DNA from: Occallatibacter gabretensis
Lineage (GTDB): Bacteria > Acidobacteriota > Terriglobia > Terriglobales > Acidobacteriaceae
Assembly (NCBI RefSeq): GCF_001449115.1
Contig: NZ_LAIJ01000002.1
Location: 124,001-188,000, forward strand
DNA: 64,000 nucleotides
Reading direction: 5' to 3'
Shown: one piece after another, positions 26,292 to 35,698 of the stretch
Layout of the letters: each line of letters begins with the position of its first letter
Numbering within the stretch: the stretch's first letter is position 1
Made by a program: the position numbers and the translations under genes
The notes under the pieces: model-generated
What the model saw: only the letters and a program-made list of their open reading frames with translations
Told to the model about the DNA's origin: nothing
Database searches by the model: none

Positions 26292-27466
26292 GCCGTCTCC
26301 ACCACGGGCTTCAACTTACTGCCCGCCGAATCCGGCGCAGTATCTCCCGCCAGCGCAAGAACCTTTTCGTGAAACGCACGAACCTTCGCCCGCAGCGCTT
26401 CATACTGTTTCGCAGTCAGTGCCTTCGCAGCCTGCGCAGGCACAATCCGCGCCCGCTTCTTCGCTGCCTCCTGCGCGCGCTTCAACAGCAGAGCTCTGAA
26501 CGCACTAGACCGCTCTGCCTCCGCAATCAGCGCCTCATAAGCGCGCAGAATCAACTCCGCACTGTGGCAGATTTCAATCATGTCCATCCCCGCACGAATT
26601 GCAGCAACGGCAGCCTCTTCCATCGGCAGAAACTTCAGGATGCCGCCCATCTCCATATCATCGGAAAAAATCAGCCCGCGATAACCGACCTGCTTGCGAA
26701 GCACCTCATGGATCCAAAAGGACGAAGCTGTAGCCGGCAAATCTTTCCCCTTGGTACGCGGATAAGCCGCATGATTCACCATCACCATCGGCAGCTCATC
26801 TCGCAGCGCTCGATAAGGCGCAATATCCTGCTCCCACAATTCACCCCACGTACGCTCAACCTCCGGCGTATCAAAGTGCGAATCCTTCGTCCCTCCGCCG
26901 AGTCCCGGAAAATGCTTTCCGCATCCCGCAACGCCCTGTTCCGCAAGCCCCGCAAGAAATGGCCGAGCAAAAGCCACAACCTCATCCGCATTGCTGCCAG
27001 TGGACCGCGTGCCCATCACCTGCATCGAGTCTTGAAGCGCAAGGTCAAGCACCGGCGCCAGCGTCGCATTGAACCCAAACGCCCTCACGGATTGCGCAAT
27101 CAAAGTTCCATGCTGATGAGCCATAGACCTGGGTGCCCCATTCGCTCGCGCTTTTTGCGAGCGGGTGGGAATCGCATCCGCTCTCGCTACAAGCTGCGCC
27201 GCAGGCATTGGCGCAAGCGCATCGCGCAGCCGGTCCACCGTCCCGCCTTCAAGATCGACGCATCTCAACGCCCGCGGCGAAGAGAAAGATGTAATCTCAT
27301 CGAGCAGCAATCGTGTCTGAGCAGCATCCACAATATTTCGCCGAAAGAGAATCGTCCCTCCCGGCCGAACCAGCTTCAGCCATGCACGTTCCAGGCCGGA
27401 AAGCTCAGTTCCGCTCAGCCCGACAACCATCAAACTTCCCGCAGCCTGACGAACGTTCAATGCCAA
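26288..27466 (-). CDS. nagZ: Beta-N-acetylhexosaminidase, GH3 (NagZ type)
   Basis: It removes GlcNAc from GlcNAc-anhydroMurNAc muropeptides. The 392 residues include CVDLEGGTVDRLRD (69-82), the substrate-site GCGKHFPGLGGGTKDSHFDTP with the catalytic His/Asp dyad, and the nucleophile motif FSDDMEMGG. Around residues 99-113 the sequence IPTRSQKARANGAPR is encoded by a GTGCCCCA palindrome and is foreign to the family. It lies in the loop before the AHQHGTLIAQ helix. The gene lies 15 bp behind mutS and is ATGA-coupled to anmK. No signal peptide is seen, consistent with a cytoplasmic enzyme. Confidence 0.94.
   Translation of the reverse strand: MALNVRQAAGSLMVVGLSGTELSGLERAWLKLVRPGGTILFRRNIVDAAQTRLLLDEITSFSSPRALRCVDLEGGTVDRLRDALAPMPAAQLVARADAIPTRSQKARANGAPRSMAHQHGTLIAQSVRAFGFNATLAPVLDLALQDSMQVMGTRSTGSNADEVVAFARPFLAGLAEQGVAGCGKHFPGLGGGTKDSHFDTPEVERTWGELWEQDIAPYRALRDELPMVMVNHAAYPRTKGKDLPATASSFWIHEVLRKQVGYRGLIFSDDMEMGGILKFLPMEEAAVAAIRAGMDMIEICHSAELILRAYEALIAEAERSSAFRALLLKRAQEAAKKRARIVPAQAAKALTAKQYEALRAKVRAFHEKVLALAGDTAPDSAGSKLKPVVETA
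27131..27170 (+). repeat. GTGCCCCA palindromic element, copy B (in frame in nagZ)
   Basis: GGGTGCCCCATTCGCTCGC, a T-rich loop, then GCGAGCGGGTGGGA. CGCTCGC pairs with GCGAGCG. It is read in a different frame from copies A and C. Confidence 0.75.
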
Positions 27467-27481
27467 TTTCGCCCCTCGTAC

Positions 27482-30241
27482 TTAATTCTTCAACTCGTTC
27501 TTCAATTCTTCCAAAAGATTCAGCGCCTGCAGCGGCGTCAGCGAATTCACATCCACCTCCGCAATCCGGTCCACAATCCGCTGCGAAAGCGGCGTAAAAA
27601 TCGTCAACTGCATCGGCTCCGGCTCGGTTTCTACCTGCACACTCTGCCGTTCCTGTTTCTCATGTTGCTTCAACACATGCCGCGCACGCTCAATCACCGC
27701 AGGCGGCAACCCCGCCAGCTTCGCCACTTCAATGCCGTAGCTCTTGCTCGCCGCACCCGGCTCAATCGTATGCAGAAAGACAATACCGCTCGCCGCTTCC
27801 TTCACGCCAACACGCAGATTGCGCACGCGCGGCAACTTCTCAGCCAGCATCGTCAGTTCGTGATAGTGCGTCGCAAAAAGTGTGCGCGCTCCAGTCTCCG
27901 CATGTAGATACTCCACCGTAGCCCACGCCAGACTTAGCCCGTCAAAGGTCGCCGTCCCGCGCCCCATCTCATCCAGCAGAATCAGCGATCGTTGCGTCGC
28001 TGTATTCAGAATCGTAGCCGTCTCTGTCATCTCCACCATAAAAGTGGAGCGCCCGCGCGCCACATTATCGCTCGCGCCAATCCTCGTATAAATACGATCC
28101 GCCAGCCCCAGCCGCAAACTCGTCGCCGGCACAAACGATCCCATCTGCGCCATCAGCACCAGCATCGCCGTCATGCGCAGATATGTGCTCTTGCCGCCCA
28201 TATTCGGCCCAGTAATCAGCAGCAGGCTCGGCCCCGGCGATTCCGGACCTTGGCCAGCATTCAAAAAAATATCATTGGGAATGAACCGTCCCTCGCGCGT
28301 TTCCTCCATCCAATGCTCGATCACCGGATGCCGCGCCCCGACAGCCTCGAGCACCGTCTCCTCACTCAGTTGCGGCCGCACATACCTCCGCGCCGCAGCC
28401 AGGTGCGCAAAGTTAGCCAGCAGATCCGCCTCCGCCACAGCCGCGGAACTCCGCCGAATTCGCCCAGCCGCCTCCAGCACAAACCGCCTCAGCTCAGCAA
28501 AGATGCGCTTCTCAATCTCAATCGAGCGATCATGCGCCGTAAGAATCTTCAACTCGTACGCCTTCAACTCCGGCGTAGTAAACCGTTCCGCATTCACCAG
28601 CGTCTGCTTGCGCTCATAATCCACCGGCACATGCGAGAGATTCGACTTCGTAATCTCGATGTAATAACCAAACACCGAGTTATATCGAACCTTCAGCGAT
28701 CCAATCCCCGTCCGCTGCCGCTCACGCTCCTCAATCGCCGCAATCGACTGCCGCCCGCTCGTCGAAATCGTCCGCAGCTCATCGAGCTCCGCATCCACAC
28801 CCACGGCAATCGCACCACCATCCGCCAACGTCAGCGGCGGCTCATCCACCAGCGTTGTCGCAACCCGCGCCGTCACATCCTCAAGCGTATCCAGCCGCGC
28901 AGCAATCGCCTTCCACAGCGGCGCGTCCATCGCGCCAATCGCCGCCTTCAGCCCCGGCAACTTCGCTAAACTCGCCGCCAGCCCCCGTACATCCCGTGGC
29001 CCAGCCGAATCCAAAGACAGCCGCGCCAGCAGCCGCTCCAGGTCCAGAATCCCCGCAAACGCACGCCGTAGTTCCTCCCGCCGCATCAAATCACCCGCGG
29101 CCTCACCCACCGCCTCATACCGCGCGTCAATTTCCCGCGCCTCGATCAGCGGCCGCAGAATGGTCGCCCTTAGCAGCCGCTTGCCCATCGGTGTCAGGCA
29201 CTCATCCAGCGTATGAAACAGCGTTACGTGCGAGTTCTGTCCCTGAAACAGCGGCTCTATCAATTCGAGATTCCGCACAGAAACCTGGTCCAGCTCCAGC
29301 GCCGTGGAGTGTTCCTGGAACCGCAGCGAATCAATATGCAGCGCCTCATTCTTCTGCGTCGTCCGTACATAATGCAGCACCACGCCCGCCGCAATCGCCG
29401 CCGCCTCGTGCCCAACAAGCCCAAAGCCCTCAAGCGACTTCACATGCAGCTGCCGCTCCACCAGCGGCACGGCAAAATCATGTGTAAAGACCCAGTCCTC
29501 CACGCGCGTCTTCGCCGCCACACGCTCCAACCCCGCCGGAGTCTCCGCACTCACCCCCAGCAGCACCTCATTCGCCCCAGCCATCAGAATCGCGTCCGCA
29601 GCCTGCGCCCTCGCATTCGCACCCGCAAACTCTGCCGTGCGAAACTCCCCCGTCGAAACATCCAGCAGCGCAACCGCACAAACAGGGTGCCCCACCCTCG
29701 CGACGCTTTTGTTTTTGTCGTTAGGGTGGGAAACACCAGCCTCAAAATAAGCCGCCAGAAAATTGTTCTGCTCCGCAGCCAGCGAAGCATCCAGAGCCGT
29801 TCCCGGCGAAAGCACCCGCGTCACCTCGCGCCGCACAATCTTCTTTGTCAGCTTCGGGTCTTCCATCTGGTCGCAGATCGCAATCCGGAATCCCCGCCTC
29901 AGCAGCCGCGTCAGGTAGCCCTCAACCGAGTGATACGGAACCCCGCACATCGGCACCAGCCGTTCGCGATCCCGCGCCGTCAGCGTCAGCTGCAGCTCGC
30001 GGCTTGCCGTCACCGCATCGTCGTAAAAAAGCTCGTAAAAATCCCCCATGCGGAAGAACAGCAGCGCATCCGGATTCTCCGTCTTCGCCGCCGTCCATTG
30101 CCGCATAAAAGGCGTCAGCTCTGCAGCCTTACCCGCCGCGCCAGCACCTGCCTCACCCACAACAGCCTCAGCGTCCGCCCCCACACCAGGGCTAGTTAAC
30201 GCAAACGCCTCCACCACGGATTGACCTTCATCCTTGATCAC
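27482..30241 (-). CDS. mutS: DNA mismatch repair protein MutS
   Basis: It recognises mismatches and, as an ATPase, recruits MutL. The 919 residues are longer than the usual 850-880. Phe68-x-Glu70 in MGDFYELFYDDA is the mismatch-reading motif. The Walker A GPNMGGKS lies at about 678-685, followed by LLDEMGRGTATFDG and FATHYHEL. A non-conserved N-terminal extension (about 1-40, GTG start at 30241) precedes the usual beginning; Met46 would be an alternative start. Residues 171-187 (SHP..KNK..ARVGHP) are encoded by a palindromic element inserted in the mismatch/connector region. nagZ follows 15 bp downstream. Confidence 0.96.
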   Translation of the reverse strand: MIKDEGQSVVEAFALTSPGVGADAEAVVGEAGAGAAGKAAELTPFMRQWTAAKTENPDALLFFRMGDFYELFYDDAVTASRELQLTLTARDRERLVPMCGVPYHSVEGYLTRLLRRGFRIAICDQMEDPKLTKKIVRREVTRVLSPGTALDASLAAEQNNFLAAYFEAGVSHPNDKNKSVARVGHPVCAVALLDVSTGEFRTAEFAGANARAQAADAILMAGANEVLLGVSAETPAGLERVAAKTRVEDWVFTHDFAVPLVERQLHVKSLEGFGLVGHEAAAIAAGVVLHYVRTTQKNEALHIDSLRFQEHSTALELDQVSVRNLELIEPLFQGQNSHVTLFHTLDECLTPMGKRLLRATILRPLIEAREIDARYEAVGEAAGDLMRREELRRAFAGILDLERLLARLSLDSAGPRDVRGLAASLAKLPGLKAAIGAMDAPLWKAIAARLDTLEDVTARVATTLVDEPPLTLADGGAIAVGVDAELDELRTISTSGRQSIAAIEERERQRTGIGSLKVRYNSVFGYYIEITKSNLSHVPVDYERKQTLVNAERFTTPELKAYELKILTAHDRSIEIEKRIFAELRRFVLEAAGRIRRSSAAVAEADLLANFAHLAAARRYVRPQLSEETVLEAVGARHPVIEHWMEETREGRFIPNDIFLNAGQGPESPGPSLLLITGPNMGGKSTYLRMTAMLVLMAQMGSFVPATSLRLGLADRIYTRIGASDNVARGRSTFMVEMTETATILNTATQRSLILLDEMGRGTATFDGLSLAWATVEYLHAETGARTLFATHYHELTMLAEKLPRVRNLRVGVKEAASGIVFLHTIEPGAASKSYGIEVAKLAGLPPAVIERARHVLKQHEKQERQSVQVETEPEPMQLTIFTPLSQRIVDRIAEVDVNSLTPLQALNLLEELKNELKN
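29685..29731 (+). repeat. GTGCCCCA palindromic element, copy C (in frame in mutS)
   Basis: GGGTGCCCCACCCTCGCGAC, a T-rich loop, then TCGTTAGGGTGGGA. CCCACCCT pairs with AGGGTGGG over 8 bp. The minus-strand reading is SHPNDKNKSVARVGHP, nearly the same as copy A. Confidence 0.8.
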
Positions 30242-30439
30242 AATTGATTACAAGCTTACCGTGCGCCCCACACCTTAGACTCCAAAGCGAACCAGCCTTT
30301 GCACTGTGACGCCAGACACCGTCCCGCCCCACCCAAATCAACCATATTGAGGATGTTGCATTCCACCCTCCCCACGTATTCAGGGAACGGAACACGAACG
30401 CAAACTATACTGGTACTTGCGTCCCAAGAGGTCGGCGGA

Positions 30440-31267
30440 ATGTATTTGCTTTGGCTCAGAGTAGCGGCGGTGTTGTATGCAGCGGCAGGCGTCGCTGTCT
30501 TTCCCGCCGTGCTCTTTGCCCGTGAGCGCTGGCGCAAAGCCACCTTCTACCTCGGCGGCTTGGCTTTCTTCTTCCATTTCGTCTCCGTCGTGGAAATGCT
30601 CGCCGCCGCCCATAGCTGGCTCCCGGTAGGCGTCCGCGATACGGAATCCCTCCTTGCCCTCCTCGTCGCCGCCGCCTTCTTCCTCGTCTGGTGGCTTTAC
30701 AGAGCGGTTTCGCTCGGCATCTTCGCCCTGCCCGTCACCTTTTTCATCATCTTCATCCCAGCGCTCGGCGTAGATCGATACATCTTTCCCTCCGCTGGCG
30801 TCCGCATCAGCTGGCTCGTCGCGCACATCGTAGCCCTCCTCGCCGCATACACAGCCCTCGGCTTCAGTCTTCTCGCATCCTTGTTGTATCTCGTGCAGGA
30901 AAAACGAATCAAAGCCAAGCCCTCCAGTACCAGTCCCCGCGCCCTTGACTGGCTTCCGCCCCTCGACAACCTCGAGCGCATGGCGCACGCCACGCTGCTC
31001 TTCGGCTTTCCCTGCATGACCGTCGGCCTCATCATCGGCGCAGTCCTCGCGCAGGACTCCGTCCTCGGCGCAGCCTACTTCCGCGATCCCAAGGTCATCG
31101 CCTCCTTCATCATGTGGGCCGTCTACGTGCTGCTGCTTTTTGTCCGCAACTCTGCCGGCCTTCGCGGCCGCCGCGCCGCATATCTCTCCGGAGCCGTCCT
31201 TCTGGTCATGCTCGCCGTCTGGGCAGCCAACGTGTTCAGCTCGGTCCACAGGTACGGTGCCCCATGA
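30440..31267 (+). CDS. Cytochrome c assembly (CcsA/HemX-like) membrane protein
   Basis: A 275-residue polytopic membrane protein of the CcmC/CcsA/HemX superfamily with about eight hydrophobic segments. FFFHFVSVVEML and WLVAHIVALLAAYTALGFSLLASLLYL carry the conserved histidines. The start at 30440 was chosen because the hydrophobic domain begins there and a purine-rich AAGAGG lies upstream; the frame is open further upstream without good sequence. It overlaps hemA as ATGA, the usual HemX position. In this setting it is thought to influence HemA level or haem handling rather than being the CcsA of c-type maturation. That is inference from context. Confidence 0.88.
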   Translation: MYLLWLRVAAVLYAAAGVAVFPAVLFARERWRKATFYLGGLAFFFHFVSVVEMLAAAHSWLPVGVRDTESLLALLVAAAFFLVWWLYRAVSLGIFALPVTFFIIFIPALGVDRYIFPSAGVRISWLVAHIVALLAAYTALGFSLLASLLYLVQEKRIKAKPSSTSPRALDWLPPLDNLERMAHATLLFGFPCMTVGLIIGAVLAQDSVLGAAYFRDPKVIASFIMWAVYVLLLFVRNSAGLRGRRAAYLSGAVLLVMLAVWAANVFSSVHRYGAP

Positions 31268-32670
31268 CGCCTAACCTGTCACCCGAACAGAGCCACAAAA
31301 CCGTCCTTGGCGTCTTCGGCGTCAATCACAAAACCGCGCCCATTGAGCTGCGTGAGCGCATCGCCATCTCCCGCGACGATCTCGCCTCCGTCACTCGCGC
31401 CCTCGCCTCCGTCCCCGGCGTCGCCGAGTGCATGATCGTCTCCACCTGCAACCGCGTCGAACTGATTACTGCCCTCATCCCTGCCGCAGACCATCAGGAC
31501 AACAACATCAGCCCCGATCTCACCGCCTTCCTGCGCGACCAGTTCAACCTCGGCCCCAACTCCCTCGAAGGCCACGTCTACCAGCACAGCGGCAAGCAGG
31601 CCGTACGCCATCTCTTCCGCGTCGCCTCCAGCCTCGACTCCATGGTCATCGGCGAGCCGCAAATCCTCGGCCAGGTCAAAGAAGCCTTCTCCGTCGCCCG
31701 CGAATCCGGCACCATCGGCGGCCAGCTTGATCATCTCCTTCAATCCACCTTCGCCGCTGCCAAAAAAGTCCGCACAGAAACCGAGATCGGCTCCAGCTCG
31801 GTCTCCATCGCCTCAGTCGCCGTCGAGCTGGCCCGCCGCATCTTCGGATCCCTCAACGGCCGCACCGTCTTCCTCGTCGGCGCAGGCAAAATGTCAGAGC
31901 TAGCCGCACGTCATCTGGTCCAACAGGGCGCAGGCACCGTCCTCGTCACCAATCGCACTGCAGAGCGCGCGCACAAAATGGCCGAGCCCTTCAACGCCCG
32001 CGTCATCCCGTTCGATCAGCTCCATGAAGCCGCCGCTGAGGCAGACATCGTCATCACCTCCACAGGTTCTCCCCATGCCATATTCCGAAAGGAACACGGT
32101 ACGAAGTACCTGCAGAAACGCCGCAACCGCCCCATGTTCTTCATCGATATCGCCGTTCCCCGCGATGTCGACCCGGCAGTCAACAAGCTCGAAGGCCTCT
32201 TCGTCTACGACATCGACGACCTCCAGCAGGTAGCCGCTTCGCACCTCGACGAGCGCAGCCGGGAGGCAGCCGACGCCGAGGCCCTCATCGCCCGCGAGGT
32301 CGAGCGCTTCCATGAACGCCAGCGTGCCGTCTCCGCCGCGCCTGCCATCGTTGCTCTCCAGAAGCAGGCGGAAGAGCTCCGTCAGTCTGAAATCAAGCGC
32401 GCACTCTCCCGCCTCGGCCCGCTCACCCCCGATCAGCTCGAAGCCGTCGAAGCCCTCACTCGCGGCCTCGTCAACAAGTTCCTTCACCCACCCATGCAGG
32501 CCCTCAAGCAGGCCGCCCGCGACAACGACGCAACCCGCCTCGACGCAATTTGCGAAACCTATTCGCTGCCTGTGATCACGGAAAACGGCCCTGACATCAT
32601 CTCCGCCTCGCCTGAGCCCACCGAGCAGGCATTCGATACGCAATCAGCTACAGCGGAGTCCCGCAAATGA
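31264..32670 (+). CDS. hemA: Glutamyl-tRNA reductase
   Basis: The first committed enzyme of tetrapyrrole synthesis in the C5 pathway. It reduces glutamyl-tRNA to glutamate-1-semialdehyde using NADPH. The 468 residues include [14 protein letters not shown] near 20-33, the catalytic Cys62 in VSTCNRVEL, and a Rossmann domain with [17 protein letters not shown]. The start at 31264 overlaps the upstream membrane gene (ATGA) and the stop overlaps hemC (ATGA), so all three are one coupled unit. The C-terminal extension after about 430 is variable in the family. Confidence 0.96.
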   Translation: MTPNLSPEQSHKTVLGVFGVNHKTAPIELRERIAISRDDLASVTRALASVPGVAECMIVSTCNRVELITALIPAADHQDNNISPDLTAFLRDQFNLGPNSLEGHVYQHSGKQAVRHLFRVASSLDSMVIGEPQILGQVKEAFSVARESGTIGGQLDHLLQSTFAAAKKVRTETEIGSSSVSIASVAVELARRIFGSLNGRTVFLVGAGKMSELAARHLVQQGAGTVLVTNRTAERAHKMAEPFNARVIPFDQLHEAAAEADIVITSTGSPHAIFRKEHGTKYLQKRRNRPMFFIDIAVPRDVDPAVNKLEGLFVYDIDDLQQVAASHLDERSREAADAEALIAREVERFHERQRAVSAAPAIVALQKQAEELRQSEIKRALSRLGPLTPDQLEAVEALTRGLVNKFLHPPMQALKQAARDNDATRLDAICETYSLPVITENGPDIISASPEPTEQAFDTQSATAESRK

Positions 32671-33623
32671 ACCTTCGCATCGGCAGCCGCGGCTCCCAGC
32701 TCGCCCTCTGGCAGGCCAACCACATCGCCGGCCTTCTCCGCGCCCAGGGCCACTCCGTCGAAATCGAAATTATCAAGACCACCGGCGACCGCCTCCAGTC
32801 CATCACCTTCGCGCAGGTAGCCCAGCAGTCCGGCACCACCAAGGGTCTCTTCACAAAAGAGATTGAAGATGCCCTCGCCGAAAACAAGGTCGATCTCGCC
32901 GTCCACTCTCTCAAAGACCTGCCCACGGACCTGCCCGAAGGCTTCGAGCTAGCCGCCACACCAAAGCGTGTCGACCCACGTGACGTTCTAGTCTCCGTTC
33001 ACTACGAGAGCCTCGCCGCACTTCCGCAGGGAGCAAGAATCGGCACCAGCAGCCAGCGCCGCCGCGCCCAGCTCAAAGCCCTACGCCCCGACCTCGAAGC
33101 AGTAGAATTTCGCGGCAACGTCGATACCCGCCTTCGCAAACTGGCAGAAGGCCAGGTCGACGCCATCCTGCTCGCCGCCGCCGGCCTTGACCGCCTCGAA
33201 CGCACTGAGTGGATCCGCCAGCGCCTCGAGCCCGATCAGTTCTGCCCAGCCGCCGGCCAGGGCGCACTCGGCATTGAAACTCGCCTCGGCGATACCGTCA
33301 CCATCGCCGCCCTCAGCTTCCTCAACGATCCCGACACGCATTACGCCGTCACCGCCGAACGCGCCTGCCTCTCCGACCTCGGCGGCGGCTGCCAGGTCCC
33401 CATCGGCGTCCACTGCCGCTTCCCAGATGCAGCACACCCAGTCTCTGCGCAAGTAGAAATTTTCGCCGTCGTAGCCGACCCCGCCACCGGCGCCTCCATC
33501 CGCATTCATGAGCGCAATCTGCGGCAGGGAACCGAGCCGCACACCCTCGGCCTCCTCGCCGCCGAACGCCTGATGCAATCCGGCGCTGCCAAACTTCTTA
33601 TTCCCTATGGCGTGTCATCCTGA
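32667..33623 (+). CDS. hemC: Hydroxymethylbilane synthase (porphobilinogen deaminase)
   Basis: It condenses four porphobilinogen molecules to hydroxymethylbilane. The 318 residues include [14 protein letters not shown] at the start, [41 protein letters not shown], and [11 protein letters not shown]. In the last motif Cys242 is the attachment site for the dipyrromethane cofactor. It is ATGA-coupled to hemA. A 159-bp gap with palindrome copy D separates it from hemD. Confidence 0.97.
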   Translation: MNLRIGSRGSQLALWQANHIAGLLRAQGHSVEIEIIKTTGDRLQSITFAQVAQQSGTTKGLFTKEIEDALAENKVDLAVHSLKDLPTDLPEGFELAATPKRVDPRDVLVSVHYESLAALPQGARIGTSSQRRRAQLKALRPDLEAVEFRGNVDTRLRKLAEGQVDAILLAAAGLDRLERTEWIRQRLEPDQFCPAAGQGALGIETRLGDTVTIAALSFLNDPDTHYAVTAERACLSDLGGGCQVPIGVHCRFPDAAHPVSAQVEIFAVVADPATGASIRIHERNLRQGTEPHTLGLLAAERLMQSGAAKLLIPYGVSS

Positions 33624-33702
33624 ACGAAGCCGTTCTTCAGGCGGAGTGAAGGATCTGCGGTTGTTCTTGTCGTTGCTTTTTATCCGTTCTACCGCAAATT
33701 GA

Positions 33703-33736
33703 GGGTGCCCCAGGTCTCGATTTTGAGACCTGGGAT
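33703..33736 (+). repeat. GTGCCCCA palindromic element, copy D (intergenic, before hemD)
   Basis: GGGTGCCCCAGGTCTC, loop GATTTT, then GAGACCTGGGAT. CCCAGGTCTC and GAGACCTGGG pair perfectly over 10 bp. It lies 47 bp upstream of the hemD start, and the hemD frame is open through it. Confidence 0.75.
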
Positions 33737-33782
33737 ATCACAAATCCAACCATTCACCCGTCCCCATCCTTCCAAACCACCA

Positions 33783-34574
33783 ATGCCTGACTCCGCCTCA
33801 ATCCCGCTCCCCCTCACCAACCGCCGCATCCTCGTAACCCGAGCCGCGCACCAGGTCAGCAAGCTCTCAGAAGGCCTCCGCTCCCTTGGAGCCGAACCCG
33901 TTGAAGTCCCCATCCTCGAAATCCGTCCTCCCGGAAGTTTTGCCGCCCTCGACTCAGCGCTCCACGACGTCGCCTCCTATGACTGGCTCATCTTCACCAG
34001 CACCAATACCGTGCAAGCTGTTCTCAATCGCGCGAAACTACTGAATCTGGACTTCAGCATCTCTGCCCGCGCCAAAGTAGCCGCCATCGGCTCTTCCACT
34101 GCCGCCGCGCTTCAGAACGCAGGCCTTCAGGTCGATTTCATTCCCACCAGCTATGTAGCTGAAAGTCTCGTTGAAGGTCTGGCCAGCTACTGGCCCGGCC
34201 AGCGCATCCTTCTCGCCCGCGCATCGCAGGCCCGCGACGTCATCCCAGAGGCGTTGCGTACTGCGGGAGCCACAGTCGATGTAGTCGACGCCTATCGCAA
34301 CGTCCTTCCAGCCGATGCTCCCGAAAAACTGCGCGCAGCTTTAGGGAAGAAACTCGACGCCGTGACATTCACCAGTTCCTCCAGCGTGACGCATCTCGCA
34401 CAAGCTGCCGCCAAAGCAGGAATTCAGTTTCCACTGGCAGACATTCCCGCCATCTCCATCGGCCCCGTCACCAGCCAGACCTTGCGGGAGCACAACTGGC
34501 TCCCCGCCATCCAGGCCAATCCCTCCGACGTCCCCGGCCTCATCGCTGCAGTCGCGGATTTCTTCTTTCGCTGA
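33783..34574 (+). CDS. hemD: Uroporphyrinogen-III synthase
   Basis: It closes hydroxymethylbilane to uroporphyrinogen III with ring D inversion. The 263 residues have the two-domain layout: RRILVTRAAHQVSKLSEGL, YDWLIFTSTNTVQAVLNR, AAIGSSTAAALQNAG, then ILLARASQARDVIPEAL and VTFTSSSSVTHLAQAA, IGPVTSQTLRE. The start was set at 33783, where homology begins. The open frame continues upstream through palindrome copy D, but no homologous sequence is there. It is the last gene of the hem cluster, followed by a hairpin. Confidence 0.94.
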   Translation: MPDSASIPLPLTNRRILVTRAAHQVSKLSEGLRSLGAEPVEVPILEIRPPGSFAALDSALHDVASYDWLIFTSTNTVQAVLNRAKLLNLDFSISARAKVAAIGSSTAAALQNAGLQVDFIPTSYVAESLVEGLASYWPGQRILLARASQARDVIPEALRTAGATVDVVDAYRNVLPADAPEKLRAALGKKLDAVTFTSSSSVTHLAQAAAKAGIQFPLADIPAISIGPVTSQTLREHNWLPAIQANPSDVPGLIAAVADFFFR

Positions 34575-34585
34575 CCGTTACCAAA

Positions 34586-34662
34586 GTCCACTGTCCTTTC
34601 GTACCGTCTTCTCACTCCAGAAACTTTGCGTGCAATTAACCCCATTTGTGCTTTACTCATAA
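34586..34662. repeat. Dispersed intergenic block, copy 1
   Basis: It shares with 45058-45132 the segments GTCCA-TGT-CTTTCGTACC, CTTTGC and AATTA-CCCCATTTGTGC in the same order and spacing. In both cases a hairpin follows within about 20 bp. No conserved reading frame spans both copies convincingly. Confidence 0.6.
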
Positions 34663-34679
34663 TCAGCAGCAGAAAGAAC

Positions 34680-34704
34680 GCCCGAATCCATAGCGGATTC
34701 GGGC
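34680..34704. terminator. Hairpin following repeat block copy 1
   Basis: GCCCGAATCC (34680-34689) pairs with GGATTCGGGC (34695-34704) around ATAGC. TTTC follows. It may end the hem transcript, or it may be part of the repeated unit. Confidence 0.6.
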
Positions 34705-34915
34705 TTTCATGTTTTAAGAGAGGAAGGCCCCCCTCCCCCATCCTTTTCGAGGGCAGGTAACCATATATGTTATGCAAAGAGTAAACACCCAGCGTTGCAC
34801 AGTCAGGGAATGAGGATCACATAAAGATTTCCGTAGAAACTGAGCGAAGAACTGCAACCTGCACAAAATAAATTAGGTTCGGAATCAAGCTTGCACAGGA
34901 TAACTCAGGCAAATT

Positions 34916-35644
34916 TCACGAATGCCAGGTCTTATCCTTCGAGTGGCAGAGCTGCTCCAGGTTGCACTCATGGCATTTCGGCTTGCGGGCAATGCAGACC
35001 TTGCGCCCGTGATGAATGATCTGGTGCGAATAGCTGATCCAGCGTTTCTGCGGAATCACATGCATCAGCTCCTGCTCGACTTTCTGAGCCGTGTCACCTT
35101 TGGCCAGACCAAGCCGCCGCGAGATACGAAAGACATGCGTATCCACCACCACGCCCTCAGCCTTCCCGAAGCTGACCCCAAGAACCACATTCGCCGTCTT
35201 CCGCGCCGCTCCGGGAACGGTGATCAGCTCGGCAAGCGTCTGCGGAACCTTGCCGCCAAAGTTTTCTGTAATGGTCTTTCCCGCACCCTGAAGAGACTTG
35301 GCCTTGTTCCGATAGAACCCCGTCGTCCTAATCAGCGCTTCAAGCTCCGGCAGTGTCGCCTTCGCCATTGCCGCCGGAGTAGGGAAGCGTTTGAAGAGCG
35401 CGGGCGTAACCATATTCACCCGCACATCCGTACACTGCGCCGAAAGAATCGTAGCCACCAGCAGCTCCCATGGCGACTTGTGATCGAGTGCGCAGATAGC
35501 TTCGGGATAGGCTTCATCCAGCCCACGCAAAATCGCGGCAACGCGTTCTGGAGCAAGATCGCCGCGGTGGGCGGTTTTCTTTGGGGTAGTTTTTTTCGCT
35601 ACGGACTTTTTGGGGGCAGTTCTGGTCGCGGCCATAAATTTCAT
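34916..35644 (-). CDS. nth: Endonuclease III (DNA glycosylase/AP lyase)
   Basis: It removes oxidised pyrimidines and nicks the resulting abasic site. The 242 residues start with a Lys/Thr/Ala-rich leader (about 1-30) that the E. coli enzyme lacks. They contain the helix-hairpin-helix VPGAARKTANVVLG with the catalytic Lys, the catalytic Asp in VVDTHVFR, and the C-terminal [4Fe-4S] loop Cys-x6-Cys-x2-Cys-x5-Cys. The start at 35644 is preferred over a longer open frame to 35887 that overlaps hicA; Met at 35635 is also possible. Confidence 0.94.
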   Translation of the reverse strand: MKFMAATRTAPKKSVAKKTTPKKTAHRGDLAPERVAAILRGLDEAYPEAICALDHKSPWELLVATILSAQCTDVRVNMVTPALFKRFPTPAAMAKATLPELEALIRTTGFYRNKAKSLQGAGKTITENFGGKVPQTLAELITVPGAARKTANVVLGVSFGKAEGVVVDTHVFRISRRLGLAKGDTAQKVEQELMHVIPQKRWISYSHQIIHHGRKVCIARKPKCHECNLEQLCHSKDKTWHS

Positions 35645-35698
35645 AGTAGCGGAGTTTGCGGGATTGTCGCAGTAAACAAAAGTGTGTACTCTTGAAAC

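Larger units (their letters stand above)
34575..34915. other. Gene-free stretch between hemD and nth
   Basis: A 341-bp gap between convergent genes. It holds the first copy of a ~75-bp block that recurs near 45.1 kb (34586-34662), a hairpin at 34680-34704, and otherwise AT-richer sequence without a convincing ORF. Confidence 0.7.

Noticed and set aside
26276..27907. Long open frame (543 codons) on the plus strand opposite nagZ and mutS
   Set aside because: Its product is rich in Arg, Gln, His and Pro without any motif. It is the antisense shadow of GC-rich genes with strong family evidence on the other strand.
29213..30199. Plus-strand open frame of 328 codons opposite mutS
   Set aside because: Basic, low-information product with no RBS, antisense to conserved MutS domains.
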